A stretch of 64,000 bases of DNA from Colwellia sp. (GTDB taxonomy: Bacteria; Pseudomonadota; Gammaproteobacteria; Enterobacterales; Alteromonadaceae): positions 1 through 64,000 of the forward strand of contig JABSOW010000008.1 of assembly GCA_013215465.1 (NCBI GenBank), given 5' to 3'. The notes beneath the pieces are model-generated. The model was not told where the DNA came from. It was given only the letters and a program-made list of their open reading frames with translations, and did no database searches. The number at the start of each line of letters is the position of its first letter. Position 1 is the stretch's first letter. Made by a program: the position numbers and the translations under genes. Below, piece by piece: positions 1 through 8,586 of the stretch.

Positions 1-3000
1 TCAATAACCGTTGATTGAATAATAACATCAGCACTATTTGCTTCAATCAATAAACGTTGCTCATCATTTTGCGTGACGCGGTAACTCAACTCTGGAGTAA
101 TGTTTCCTTCAATGAGTGTTAAGGTAAAGCTTGATTTTGTTCCTAGGTTTTTTCCGCCAGTTAACGTAATAATAAGTGTTTCAGCATCTTCATCAATGTC
201 ATCAACGAGTGTTTCAATATCAATTACGCCCTCAACACCTTGGGTAATAACAAGCTCGCCAGAAGTTAATAGGTGATCATTTTCATCAGCGCTACCACTG
301 ACCGTATAGGGAATAATAACAGGGTAATCTGGTGCAGTACCATTAAGGTAAACCCCAACACTATAATGCTGACCTTCTGCACCGACCGCATCTTTACCAA
401 TAGTAATTAATGGCTGTACTTTTACTTTCTGTGTCGCTGTTTGCTCAAGACCATCTTCATCAACCGCCTTCCAATAAGCAAGGTTATTGCCTGGCTTAAA
501 CATACTGATACTATCAACCAAAAATACCGGTACTATTGCTCCATTTTTATCAATAGCCGTTGCCACACCAAGGTCTATTTTGGTAAATAATGCTTTAGCA
601 TTAACTTCAATATCAGCGGGTAAGGTGATAATAGGCAACTGCGTATTAACATCGCCTTCAATTAGTAAACTGACGGATGCCTTAGCACTGCTATTCTCTG
701 TTCCTGAGCCATCATCAATCAAGTAACTAAGCTGAATACCACCTTGAATTGCGCCATTAAGTTGGTAAACCAATTGATTATTTTCAACCTTAACCGAACC
801 AATATTTACACTGGCACTGACAATTGATAGCGTATCACCATCAACGTCACTGTCGTTTACTAATACATCAATGGTGTAACTGCCCTCTTCATTAAAATTA
901 AGAACAACATTATCATCTTCAGCAAGCGGTTTATCATTTACCGGGGTAATATTAATGCTGACTATTGCCGGCTCTGAGCTACCTTCCTTATCTTTTACCT
1001 GATAAGAAAATTCATCACTGCCGTTATAGTCTTTATCTGCTTTATAGCGCCATGTTGCATCACTGGTACTTGATAAAGACAAACTACCGTGTGTTGGCTG
1101 TTGGGTAACAACAAAGGTTAATTCATCATTATCCGCATCACTCGCTTCAAGTGTGATAGATACTTCACTATCTTCTTGCACGTTAACACTCTTACTTGTC
1201 GCAACAGGAAGTGTATTGGTACTGGTCACTTCTACATTAAACGCTGACAAACTCGCTGATGCATTGCCGCTGTCTCTTACCGAGATAACAATACCGCTAG
1301 TGTTACCAATATCATTATCAGTTGGTGTTCCTGTTAATGCGCCTGATGCCGTATTAAATAGTGCCCACGTTGGTTTATTGGTTATGCTGAACCTTTTACT
1401 ATCACCTGCATCACTGTCCGTTACGGTAGGAGAAAAGCGATAAGCAGCACCTTCGGCAACTGTTGTTGCAGGACTTCCTGAAATAACAGGCGCATGATTG
1501 ACTGGTTTGGGTGAAATGGTGAAGGTTGCTTGAATATACGTAATGACGTACTTAGCGTCAGCCTGCACACTGCCTTGATCAATAATATAAGAGCCCGCAC
1601 TTTCACCCGCACTTCTACTGAGACTACCGGTAAACGTATCTCCGCTTTCTAACGCCCCTGACGTCAATTGATACGTTAACGCTGGATCAGCATCACCAAC
1701 AATTTTTGATTGCGCATTGGCGCTAATGGAAATAGATATACCTGTAATGGTTAAGGCACCTGCGGTATAAGAAAAGCTATAATTATCATCAGATCCTGCT
1801 GCTACATCAATATCTACAGTGCCGGCATTGGTTGTTGGTGTGGCAATTGAAGAAGCGCTAGGTTCTGTTGTTAAAACTGCTGTAGTTTCTGAGTTTTTAA
1901 ATCCGCTATATGAAATGGTAAAGGCAGGATTTGCATCTCCATAAGCTCTTGATTTATTATCGGCAGTAACCGTTAGTGTTGCTTTACCGATAGTTAATGT
2001 TCCTTTTACATAGAGGAAATCATAATTGTTATCCAATCCTCCTGCTACATCAATATCTACAGTGCCTACATTGGTTGTTGGTGTTGCAATTGAAGAAGCT
2101 GAAGGCTCAACTGTTAAAACGGCAGAAGTTTCTGAGTTTTTAAATCCGCTATATGAAATAGTCAATACAGGATTTGCATCTCCATAAGATTTAGCTTTGT
2201 CATCGGCAGTTGCAGTTAATGTTGCTTTACCGATAGTTAACGTTCCTTTGACATACAGGAAATCATAATTATCAACCAACCCACCAGCTACATCGATATC
2301 GACATTTCCAACATTGGTTGTTGTTGTTGCTATTGAAGACGTTGTAGGTACAGAAGTTAACACTGCTGATGTTTCTGAATTTAAAAAACCAAGATAAGAA
2401 ATCGTAAAGGACGGATTCGCATCGCCATATGTTTTAGATTTATTACCTGCAGTGACTTCTAATGTTGCTTTTTCAATCGTTAACGTACCTTTTACATAAA
2501 GAAAATCATAATTATTATCGAGTCCACCAGCGACATCGATGTCAACATTTCCAACATTAGTTGTTTTAGTCGCTATTGAAGAAGCGGTTGGCACTACAGT
2601 TAATACCGCTGTTGTTTCTGAATTCCTAAAACCACTATAAGAGATCTTAAACGATGGATTTGAATATCCATATATTTTGTTTTCATCATCTGCGGTGACC
2701 GTTAACGTTTGTTTTCCAATCGTCAAGGTTCCATTTACAATATTAATCGTATAATTGGTTCCCGACCCTCCAGAAAGTGTGATTAGTACAGTTCCAACAT
2801 TCGTTGTCACAGTGGCTGTTGTCGAAGCAGTCGGTTCGGTGATAGCTGCAGAAGTATCTCCATTTTTAAATCCACTATAAGAAATGGTCAATGCTGGATT
2901 TGCATCGCCATAAACTCTTACTTTGTTATCTGCAGTTGCTGTTAAGGTGGCTTTTCCAATCGTTAATGTTCCTTTTACATTTTGGAAAGCATAATTATCA

Positions 3001-4445
3001 TCCACACCTCCTGATACATCAATATCTACCGTTCCAACATTAGTTGTTGTCGTTGCTATCGAAGAACCTGTTGACTCAACGGTTAAAACAGCTGTAGTTT
3101 CTGAATTTTTAAATCCACTATAAGAAATGGTCAATACTGGATTTGCATCGCCATAGGCTCTAGATTTGTTATCTGCAGTTGCGGTTAAAGTGGCTTTGTT
3201 AATCGTTAACGTAATATCTTTTGTTCCTGAACTATAAATTCCGTTAGCAGTAACGGTGGCTCTTATGGTTACCGTTCCGGCATTCGCTAGGTTCACCGTG
3301 ATGTTGTCCGTTCCACTTAACGTTGTTCCTGTTGTATTTACACCTTCAATGGAATATGAAATGGCTCCACCTGAATTGGTAGTGGCTCCCAAATTAAAAT
3401 TGGCATCTCCATAGGTTTTTGAAATATCAGCAAAGGTAATGGTTGGTGGGACTAATGTTGCAAAGGTATCTACTGTTCCATAGCTGGTACCTTGTGAATT
3501 GGTTGCATAGGATTTAAAACTATAAGCGGTATTTGGTAATAATCCTGATATGGGTGCAGAAAAAACACCTAATCCTGACGCATTGGCAACTTTAGTTACA
3601 TTCGCTCCTCCAACTTCTGGGTCTGCATTTAGTGCTGAAACGGCATAAACAACTCCACGTTCTGTAATCGCTGCGCCTCCATCTGCGGTGGCATTTCCTC
3701 CTAAGGTTGCAGTAGTTCCGCCTATCAGACTTGCCGCCGTTGTGGTTACCGTTGGGGGTGACCCAGCCGCAAAAAGACTTCCACTGTAAGGTCCGACAAT
3801 ATCAGCAGGAAAAGTAAATCCTGCAGTTCCAACCCAAGTAGCACTATTAATTGCCGCTGAAGCCGCAGCCGCAGTGCCATTAAAGATACTTGTTCCATTA
3901 TAATAACCTCGTATCGAAGTTACATGGGCATTCGTACCATCTACTAATGATGTTCCTGAGAAGTTTTGCCCTGTTCCTACAAAGGATAAAAAGGCTGTTG
4001 GACTGGCTCTGGTTCCTGCCACTGCATATAATCCATCTCCATTACTAAGAGAAAAACCAGCTACAGTTTCGACTATAGTTCCGACATCAACAGCTGGAGT
4101 CGCCCCAACATTTGATACGGTCACGAGTGTGCCTTTAGCAGTTCCAGCTGCTGAACTCCATGTTAAGACACCTTCTCCAGAAGAAAATGAAGCACCATCC
4201 CATTCATCGTCTATAAAAGTTATTGAGCCTCCAGCAGGACAATCATCCAATAGAAGGAATGCAAATCCCGTAGTACCAAATGCCGCCGGTGTATAATACG
4301 CGGTAAATGCAATATCACCAGCCTCATCTATTAAGCTATTATCATTATTAGCAGCAAACGAAAGTGTGCTAAAACAAGTAATTATGAATAGCAAAGCTAC
4401 CTTTATAAAAAATGTTTTTGATTTGTTAATGAATTCGATAAGCAT
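1..4445 (-). CDS. Giant secreted multi-domain adhesin-like protein, partial (C-terminus beyond window)
   Basis: The reading frame is open from an ATG at 4445 to the window edge, about 1,480 codons. A signal peptide (residues 1-31, ending STLSFA) predicts export. Domains in order: an unfamiliar region (about 32-225), an FN3-like domain (about 228-318), a run of MBG-type Ig-like domains (about 335-950; YGDANP and SGFKNSET motifs), a He_PIG/cadherin-like domain (DSDAGDS, ALTGTPTDNDIG; about 985-1070), two tandem-95/VCBS-like domains (SDADND, NDSDVDGDT), a HYR-like domain, and a Calx-beta-like domain with DDIDEDAETL. Acidic D-x-D motifs suggest calcium binding. Proteins built this way usually act at the cell surface in adhesion or biofilm. 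The N-terminal FN3/MBG half resembles Bacteroidetes surface proteins while the rest is of marine gammaproteobacterial type, so a chimeric origin is possible. Function is inferred from architecture only. Confidence 0.85.
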   Translation of the reverse strand, partial: MLIEFINKSKTFFIKVALLFIITCFSTLSFAANNDNSLIDEAGDIAFTAYYTPAAFGTTGFAFLLLDDCPAGGSITFIDDEWDGASFSSGEGVLTWSSAAGTAKGTLVTVSNVGATPAVDVGTIVETVAGFSLSNGDGLYAVAGTRASPTAFLSFVGTGQNFSGTSLVDGTNAHVTSIRGYYNGTSIFNGTAAAASAAINSATWVGTAGFTFPADIVGPYSGSLFAAGSPPTVTTTAASLIGGTTATLGGNATADGGAAITERGVVYAVSALNADPEVGGANVTKVANASGLGVFSAPISGLLPNTAYSFKSYATNSQGTSYGTVDTFATLVPPTITFADISKTYGDANFNLGATTNSGGAISYSIEGVNTTGTTLSGTDNITVNLANAGTVTIRATVTANGIYSSGTKDITLTINKATLTATADNKSRAYGDANPVLTISYSGFKNSETTAVLTVESTGSSIATTTTNVGTVDIDVSGGVDDNYAFQNVKGTLTIGKATLTATADNKVRVYGDANPALTISYSGFKNGDTSAAITEPTASTTATVTTNVGTVLITLSGGSGTNYTINIVNGTLTIGKQTLTVTADDENKIYGYSNPSFKISYSGFRNSETTAVLTVVPTASSIATKTTNVGNVDIDVAGGLDNNYDFLYVKGTLTIEKATLEVTAGNKSKTYGDANPSFTISYLGFLNSETSAVLTSVPTTSSIATTTTNVGNVDIDVAGGLVDNYDFLYVKGTLTIGKATLTATADDKAKSYGDANPVLTISYSGFKNSETSAVLTVEPSASSIATPTTNVGTVDIDVAGGLDNNYDFLYVKGTLTIGKATLTVTADNKSRAYGDANPAFTISYSGFKNSETTAVLTTEPSASSIATPTTNAGTVDIDVAAGSDDNYSFSYTAGALTITGISISISANAQSKIVGDADPALTYQLTSGALESGDTFTGSLSRSAGESAGSYIIDQGSVQADAKYVITYIQATFTISPKPVNHAPVISGSPATTVAEGAAYRFSPTVTDSDAGDSKRFSITNKPTWALFNTASGALTGTPTDNDIGNTSGIVISVRDSGNASASLSAFNVEVTSTNTLPVATSKSVNVQEDSEVSITLEASDADNDELTFVVTQQPTHGSLSLSSTSDATWRYKADKDYNGSDEFSYQVKDKEGSSEPAIVSINITPVNDKPLAEDDNVVLNFNEEGSYTIDVLVNDSDVDGDTLSIVSASVNIGSVKVENNQLVYQLNGAIQGGIQLSYLIDDGSGTENSSAKASVSLLIEGDVNTQLPIITLPADIEVNAKALFTKIDLGVATAIDKNGAIVPVFLVDSISMFKPGNNLAYWKAVDEDGLEQTATQKVKVQPLITIGKDAVGAEGQHYSVGVYLNGTAPDYPVIIPYTVSGSADENDHLLTSGELVITQGVEGVIDIETLVDDIDEDAETLIITLTGGKNLGTKSSFTLTLIEGNITPELSYRVTQNDEQRLLIEANSADVIIQSTVI
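1590..3215 (-). repeat. Tandem 240-bp repeats encoding MBG-type Ig-like domains
   Basis: Inside the adhesin gene a unit of about 240 bp (80 codons) recurs with starts near 3195, 2955, 2715, 2475, 2235, 1995 and 1755. Each unit contains recognisable versions of TADNKSRAYGDANP, SGFKNSETTAVLT, TNVGTVDIDVSGG and GTLTIGKATL. The six upstream units are clearly close relatives; the last is divergent. This is intragenic domain duplication, prone to copy-number change by recombination. Confidence 0.85.
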
Positions 4446-4996
4446 ACTAATTTGACCTTCCCTTTCCATAGATATAAATAATTATTGTCACAAACAGCGA
4501 GCGAACTCTCTAATAATGCAGGCATACACCTTTAATGTATAACTTGACAAAAGTTCAAATCACCACAATTCACAGTGCTACTAATAAATCCATCTTTATT
4601 GATATGTATTCAGGCAGCTGCAAACCATTGATAAATAGTAAACTTTTTCACTATAATAGCCTTTGGCTACAGAGTATACATTATCGCCACTTTAATCAAA
4701 TATTTTTTGGGGTTTGTCAACCACTGCCTACCAAGAAAACCAATTATCTTAATCGAGCTTGTAAACAAAACCATTGAATCAAATTGCAAGATAATTTATG
4801 AAACTCATAATATTGAAAGCATACGGATTAAAATCAGCACAAAGGTAGATCACCAGCTCTACTCACGAAAAATTAATTAACGAGTATTGGCAATAGGTAA
4901 GATCTTAAAATAACGAGAGTAAGCACCGCCATGGCTAAATAAAGTAATATGGCATTATAGCTGGATAGGATATAGTTTATATTTTCGCCAACGTGT
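4446..4996. other. Intergenic region upstream of adhesin
   Basis: About 550 bp without a convincing gene. It holds the adhesin leader, the 21-bp motif at 4543 and AT-rich sequence. An 80-codon plus-strand ORF at 4535-4777 has no recognisable domain and starts inside the motif, so I do not call it. Confidence 0.4.
4543..4563 (-). promoter_or_regulatory. Shared 21-bp motif upstream of the adhesin gene
   Basis: The plus-strand motif CTTGACAAAAGTTCAAATCA lies 98 bp upstream of the adhesin ATG. It recurs almost unchanged at 5288-5308, about 88 bp upstream of a short minus-strand ORF. The core has inverted half-sites TTGA/TCAA separated by seven bases. Conserved length and similar distance to a start codon suggest an operator or promoter element. 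The binding protein is unknown. Confidence 0.45.
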
Positions 4997-5200
4997 TTAA
5001 GCATACAAAGAAGGAAAGGTGTTCGCTTTTGAAAAAAAAGTAAGCATTTTAATATCAGCCTTAGAACTTTTTTTCGTTGGGCTGATGATATAACACCTTG
5101 TGCTGTGTGTAAAAAACCTGTAACAAAAGTTACACGACCAGAATATTGCAAACATCATAAAAAACATCGATACAAATAGTGCTTTAACCATTCTTTTCAT
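4997..5200 (-). CDS. Short exported or membrane protein, possibly frameshifted
   Basis: I do not recognise this protein. From an ATG at 5200 (MKRMVKALF) the first 20 or so residues form a basic, then strongly hydrophobic signal-like segment. The frame then runs through cysteine- and lysine-containing sequence to a stop at 4997. A second minus-strand frame (4873-5151) overlaps it and ends in a hydrophobic segment typical of a membrane helix (AILLYLAMAVLTLVIL), so the two may be halves of one small membrane protein broken by a frameshift near 5150. The motif at 5288-5308 sits about 88 bp upstream, like its twin before the adhesin, which is the main reason to think something here is or was expressed. 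Confidence 0.3.
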   Translation of the reverse strand: MKRMVKALFVSMFFMMFAIFWSCNFCYRFFTHSTRCYIISPTKKSSKADIKMLTFFSKANTFPSLYA

Positions 5201-5287
5201 AGGAATTATTACCTTTTTATTTTTAAACATAAACCAATAAATATATAGATTTATCACGTACAATCAAAGAAAATTGTTAAAGTGTAC

Positions 5288-5308
5288 CTTGACAAAAGTT
5301 CAAACCAC
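5288..5308 (-). promoter_or_regulatory. Second copy of the 21-bp motif
   Basis: CTTGACAAAAGTTCAAACCA differs from the copy at 4543-4563 by one base over the core. Similarity extends a few bases into the gene-proximal side. It precedes the short ORF ending at 4997. Confidence 0.4.
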
Positions 5309-5479
5309 GGTTTTGTAAAATACAGTAAAAATATATTTATTTTCATAAATGATTAGTACACTGAGGTAGTGATAACACCATTATAATTTAAACGTTCTTT
5401 TGCTATAACTGACTGTATTTTACACAAAAATAGTATATAAAATTAATAGTTAAAGCACAATTGTTAATAAAAAAATTAA

Positions 5480-6270
5480 CTAGGACATCCATTACAAAAT
5501 TTCGTCAATGAAATACATTTGCCACAGGTTCTTCATTCACTCAAAGTTAAGTAGATTAAAGATTAAAAATTATTAATCGCTAATGTCGCTTACTATCTGA
5601 AAGGAGGAAAATAGAGGAAGTGACTGTTTTCAAACAATGAAAGCCTCTCAAGAGACTTGATGCTAAAGTTAAACGTTACCTTAACTACCGTTATTATTAG
5701 GCGAGCAGTTTCTCACAACAACTTAGGTTTTGGCGTCGTTTAAAGCCTTGATGCTGATAGTATTCAGTCAGCACATCTTCATGGCCTACTGCGCCATGAA
5801 AAAGCTTCCTAAAACCTTTCGTTAAGGTTAACCAATTTTCAGGGCTGATGTTTAAGCGAGCGAGTATGGCCGGTTGGTTTTGTTCAATATAGCCTGCTTT
5901 ATCTGCTCTGATACAACGCCCAGTTAACTCGATTAATGCCAAATAGTCGTTGAGTTCAAATGGTAAACCTTTCGGCATCTCTTTTCTGGGGTTGCCGACA
6001 AAAGGCAGTAGCTGTTTTACACTGGTGTAATCTGAACTTTCCGGGCTTTGCGCTATCTTGGCTCTTACTGGGTTTAAATCAACATAAGCCATGCAAGCTG
6101 CAAGGGCGGCTTCATCGAGTAAGGCTTAAGATTTAAAACGCCCTTCCCAAAATCGACCTGTACAGTTATCTTCTTGGTTAGCTTGCCGAGCAATGCTTTC
6201 GTTCAGTAAGCGCATAAACCAACTAATATCCATTAACCTGTCGCGATAGCGCGCTACCGTTTCTTCTAAC
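5480..6270 (-). mobile_element. Truncated copy of a RAYT/IS200-like element
   Basis: This stretch is nearly identical to 8587-9395 (second copy), including the terminal CTAGGACATCCA at 5480-5491. Homology ends abruptly at 6270 after TTCTTCTAAC, so the transposase 5' third and the other end are missing. Confidence 0.8.
5697..6270 (-). pseudogene. REP-associated (Y1/IS200-like) transposase remnant, copy 1
   Basis: This encodes the C-terminal two thirds of a REP-associated tyrosine transposase, with the family hallmark CTGRFWEGRFKS and MAYVDLNPVRAK motifs. The catalytic N-terminal region with the HUH motif is absent because the element is truncated at 6270. A nonsense codon interrupts it at about 6127 (TAA where copy 2 has CAA), so only residues after the internal Met remain as an open 131-codon frame. 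It retains a 12-nt segment (encoding roughly NQED) that copy 2 lacks. It cannot be functional. Confidence 0.8.
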
Positions 6271-6275
6271 CCTCG

Positions 6276-6389
6276 TTAATTCGATAAGCGGGGATCAGCT
6301 ATCTGAAGAGGATCAATACCGTTGAGCATGTTGCTAATAAGGCCAAAAGAAAAAGCCCAAATCAGCGTAGGGAGCACGAGATAAATCAT
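6276..6389 (-). pseudogene. Truncated N-terminus of an EamA/DMT-family transporter
   Basis: An ATG at 6389 opens a 37-codon frame beginning MIYLVLPTLIWAFSFGLI, typical of the first transmembrane helix of EamA/DMT-type transporters (normally near 300 residues). The frame loses that character after GIDP and stops at 6276, six bases from the broken end of the transposase element. I infer that the transporter gene was cut by a deletion or insertion linked to that element. Confidence 0.5.
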
Positions 6390-6415
6390 TAAAGGTCTCT
6401 ACTCATTAATGATTT

Positions 6416-6439
6416 GACCCCAACCAATAAGCTGGGGTC
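6416..6439 (-). terminator. Hairpin downstream of the TonB-dependent receptor
   Basis: Inverted repeat GACCCCA (6416-6422) / TGGGGTC (6433-6439) with a 10-base loop lies 24 bases past the receptor stop codon. No T-run follows on the minus strand, so it may slow transcription or be factor-dependent rather than a canonical intrinsic terminator. Confidence 0.35.
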
Positions 6440-6462
6440 GAGGTAAGATACTTATGACAAGG

Positions 6463-8358
6463 TTACCAGTGGTAAGTAGCACTGATAGTGTATTGCTCTC
6501 CTCGCCCAGGTGTACCAGGGATTTCTTCAAAAGATTCTCCCCAAATATTATCGGCTGCAAGCACAATATCCAAACCGTTAAACTGCGAAGGTGAAATGGT
6601 TAACGTAAGGTGAGTGAATAAAGCATCATCGTCACCATTTCGTAGCATATTCTCTTCTTGTTTACGCCATTCGTTATCAACACGCACCTCAACGATGTCA
6701 ATAGGTCGCCAAATAATACCTAAGGTTACCCGGTGATCTGGGTAGTTTAAGGCATAAAAGCTAGCATCGATATCCGTAGCGCCATAATTTTCCGATTTAT
6801 CAAGAAAAGTATAGCTGGTGATAATTTCTGCATTCTCGAAACGTTTTATCGCAAATAATTCGACACCGAGTGTCTTTATATCAACCGGATTTGCAGAGCG
6901 AGCTGAGGTGGAACTAAAGCTATAGGTCCAATCGGTTAAATCATCATCTTGTCGATAAAAAATAGCCGAATCAAGACGCCAGGTTTCTCGATCTAATGCT
7001 AAACCTAATTCAATATTTTTAGTGATTTCTCGCCCAAGATCATAGTTACTTCTAAACAAGCCACCGCTATCACTCCCCCCTATCGCGGTATAACCTGCCA
7101 CTTGACTGGCTTCTGCATAAGAGAGATAAAGTGTTTGCGAGCTATCATCAGCATTGATGGTATTCCACGTTATATCACCGATCAGTGATACTTGGGAATC
7201 GTCTCGGTTAGTATCGTCAAAAGCCGCACCGAGGCGGAAAGTTAACTGTTGAGCATCATCTAAATCCAGTTGGTATTCAGGTAATATACTGACTTTGTAA
7301 TATTTACGCGAGGTAAAGTTATTTTCAAGTGTGGTTGATTCAATGCTGTCTGTTATAAACTGTGCCGAGTAATTTAGGGAAAACGCTGTTGTTTGTGCAT
7401 GACGACCAGAAAGTGCTATTGAGGTAACATCGGTTTTATGAAAGGCTTCGAATATTTCAGGCTTTTCACGCGAAAAAACATAATGGTCAGTGTTACGACG
7501 ATAATAAGTAGATATTTCAAATGTACTGTCTTGCCCATAATACTGTTTATGATTAAGTATTAATAATCGCGTTTTGAGATCTTCCGTTTCATTGACATTA
7601 AAGGGCGTGTACATATTTGGCCAGCCAAAGAACTTTTCTTGAGAGCCAAAAAATAGATCGGTCTGTGATGATGGCCCGACTAACTGAATACGGCCAGAGG
7701 CACGCTGAAAATCATGGTCACCATTTTCTATCGTACCGTCACTTTCAGAGCGAGAGTATTCACCTTCAACACCTATAGTCCAATCGCTAGCGTCAGCCAG
7801 TGCCATACTAACAGCACTGTGTATTCGTTGTAGATTAACGTTGTTATTACCTGCGCCAATTGAGGCACTACCGGCGGTTTTTATTGCGGTCCAATCGCGG
7901 GACACCGTACCTACTGAGCTGTTAACCCCCAAAAGCGCATTATCTGCTCCCGTAAGTACCTTAGCCTTCTTTAACATTTCCTGAGCAATAGGAATTTCGG
8001 CAAAATAATGTCCAGTTTGCGGATCAAATAACGTCGCGCTACCGATCCTAAAGCCGGTATTTTCGAAAATACCACCTCGAATGGTCACATCAGCTTGCGC
8101 TTCTGCCATATTGCGCGACTGTAGGTCAACGCGAGGATCATATTCTAAATTTGAAACGGGCGAACCAAAGGTTCCCACAGGTTTAGTATTAGCCGTCGTT
8201 GAACCCTCAATGGTTATTTTTTCAATAGCATTTATTACTTCATTCGTTACTTCTTTACTTACCTTATTAGTTACCTCATCAGTATTGTCGGATGCCGATG
8301 AAAAAGTCGACAGGCTAAATAACAAGGTGGGTAAAACAATTTGTACAACTCGAATCAT
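6463..8358 (-). CDS. TonB-dependent outer-membrane receptor
   Basis: The protein has 631 residues: a signal peptide (1-22, FSSASD), a plug region (about 80-170, including VTIRGGIFENTGFRIGSA and the AKVLTGADNALLGVNSSVGTV stretch) and a long beta-barrel with alternating aromatic strands ending in ATYHW, the usual C-terminal aromatic. The receptor class uses proton-motive energy through TonB-ExbBD to import iron chelates, cobalamin or glycans. Size and plug style are BtuB-like, but nothing in the sequence names the ligand. It stands alone between two directly oriented copies of a transposase element. No clear Fur box or cobalamin riboswitch is visible in the 230 bp upstream. Confidence 0.8.
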   Translation of the reverse strand: MIRVVQIVLPTLLFSLSTFSSASDNTDEVTNKVSKEVTNEVINAIEKITIEGSTTANTKPVGTFGSPVSNLEYDPRVDLQSRNMAEAQADVTIRGGIFENTGFRIGSATLFDPQTGHYFAEIPIAQEMLKKAKVLTGADNALLGVNSSVGTVSRDWTAIKTAGSASIGAGNNNVNLQRIHSAVSMALADASDWTIGVEGEYSRSESDGTIENGDHDFQRASGRIQLVGPSSQTDLFFGSQEKFFGWPNMYTPFNVNETEDLKTRLLILNHKQYYGQDSTFEISTYYRRNTDHYVFSREKPEIFEAFHKTDVTSIALSGRHAQTTAFSLNYSAQFITDSIESTTLENNFTSRKYYKVSILPEYQLDLDDAQQLTFRLGAAFDDTNRDDSQVSLIGDITWNTINADDSSQTLYLSYAEASQVAGYTAIGGSDSGGLFRSNYDLGREITKNIELGLALDRETWRLDSAIFYRQDDDLTDWTYSFSSTSARSANPVDIKTLGVELFAIKRFENAEIITSYTFLDKSENYGATDIDASFYALNYPDHRVTLGIIWRPIDIVEVRVDNEWRKQEENMLRNGDDDALFTHLTLTISPSQFNGLDIVLAADNIWGESFEEIPGTPGRGEQYTISATYHW

Positions 8359-8586
8359 GTTAATATTCTCAATTTACAGTGTGTTATCTATGGGTAAGAT
8401 AAGGTGGGGGGTTCAGTTGAAAGGTGATAATCGTTACGTAAATCAATCGTGTATCTTAGCAGATAATATACTACAAATGATAACCACTCGCAATTAGATC
8501 GCTATTAACATGCTGATAAATTATCTGTTTCATTCAGTTTTTAATCTAAATTAACTAGTAATCAACAAGGACATCCATAAAATCAA

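Noticed and set aside
1590-3215. Regular 240-bp repeats could suggest a CRISPR or satellite array
   Set aside because: The repeats keep one long reading frame and encode Ig-like domains; unit length and lack of variable spacers exclude CRISPR.
4535-4777. 80-codon plus-strand ORF
   Set aside because: No domain, no ribosome site, and it begins within the putative regulatory motif.
6463-8358. Composite transposon carrying the TonB receptor
   Set aside because: Both flanking elements are defective and copy 1 lacks one end, and no target duplication is visible, so active composite transposition cannot be claimed.
8359-8586. Cobalamin riboswitch or Fur box before the TonB receptor
   Set aside because: No GCCACTG-type B12 box or recognisable 19-bp Fur palindrome is present.
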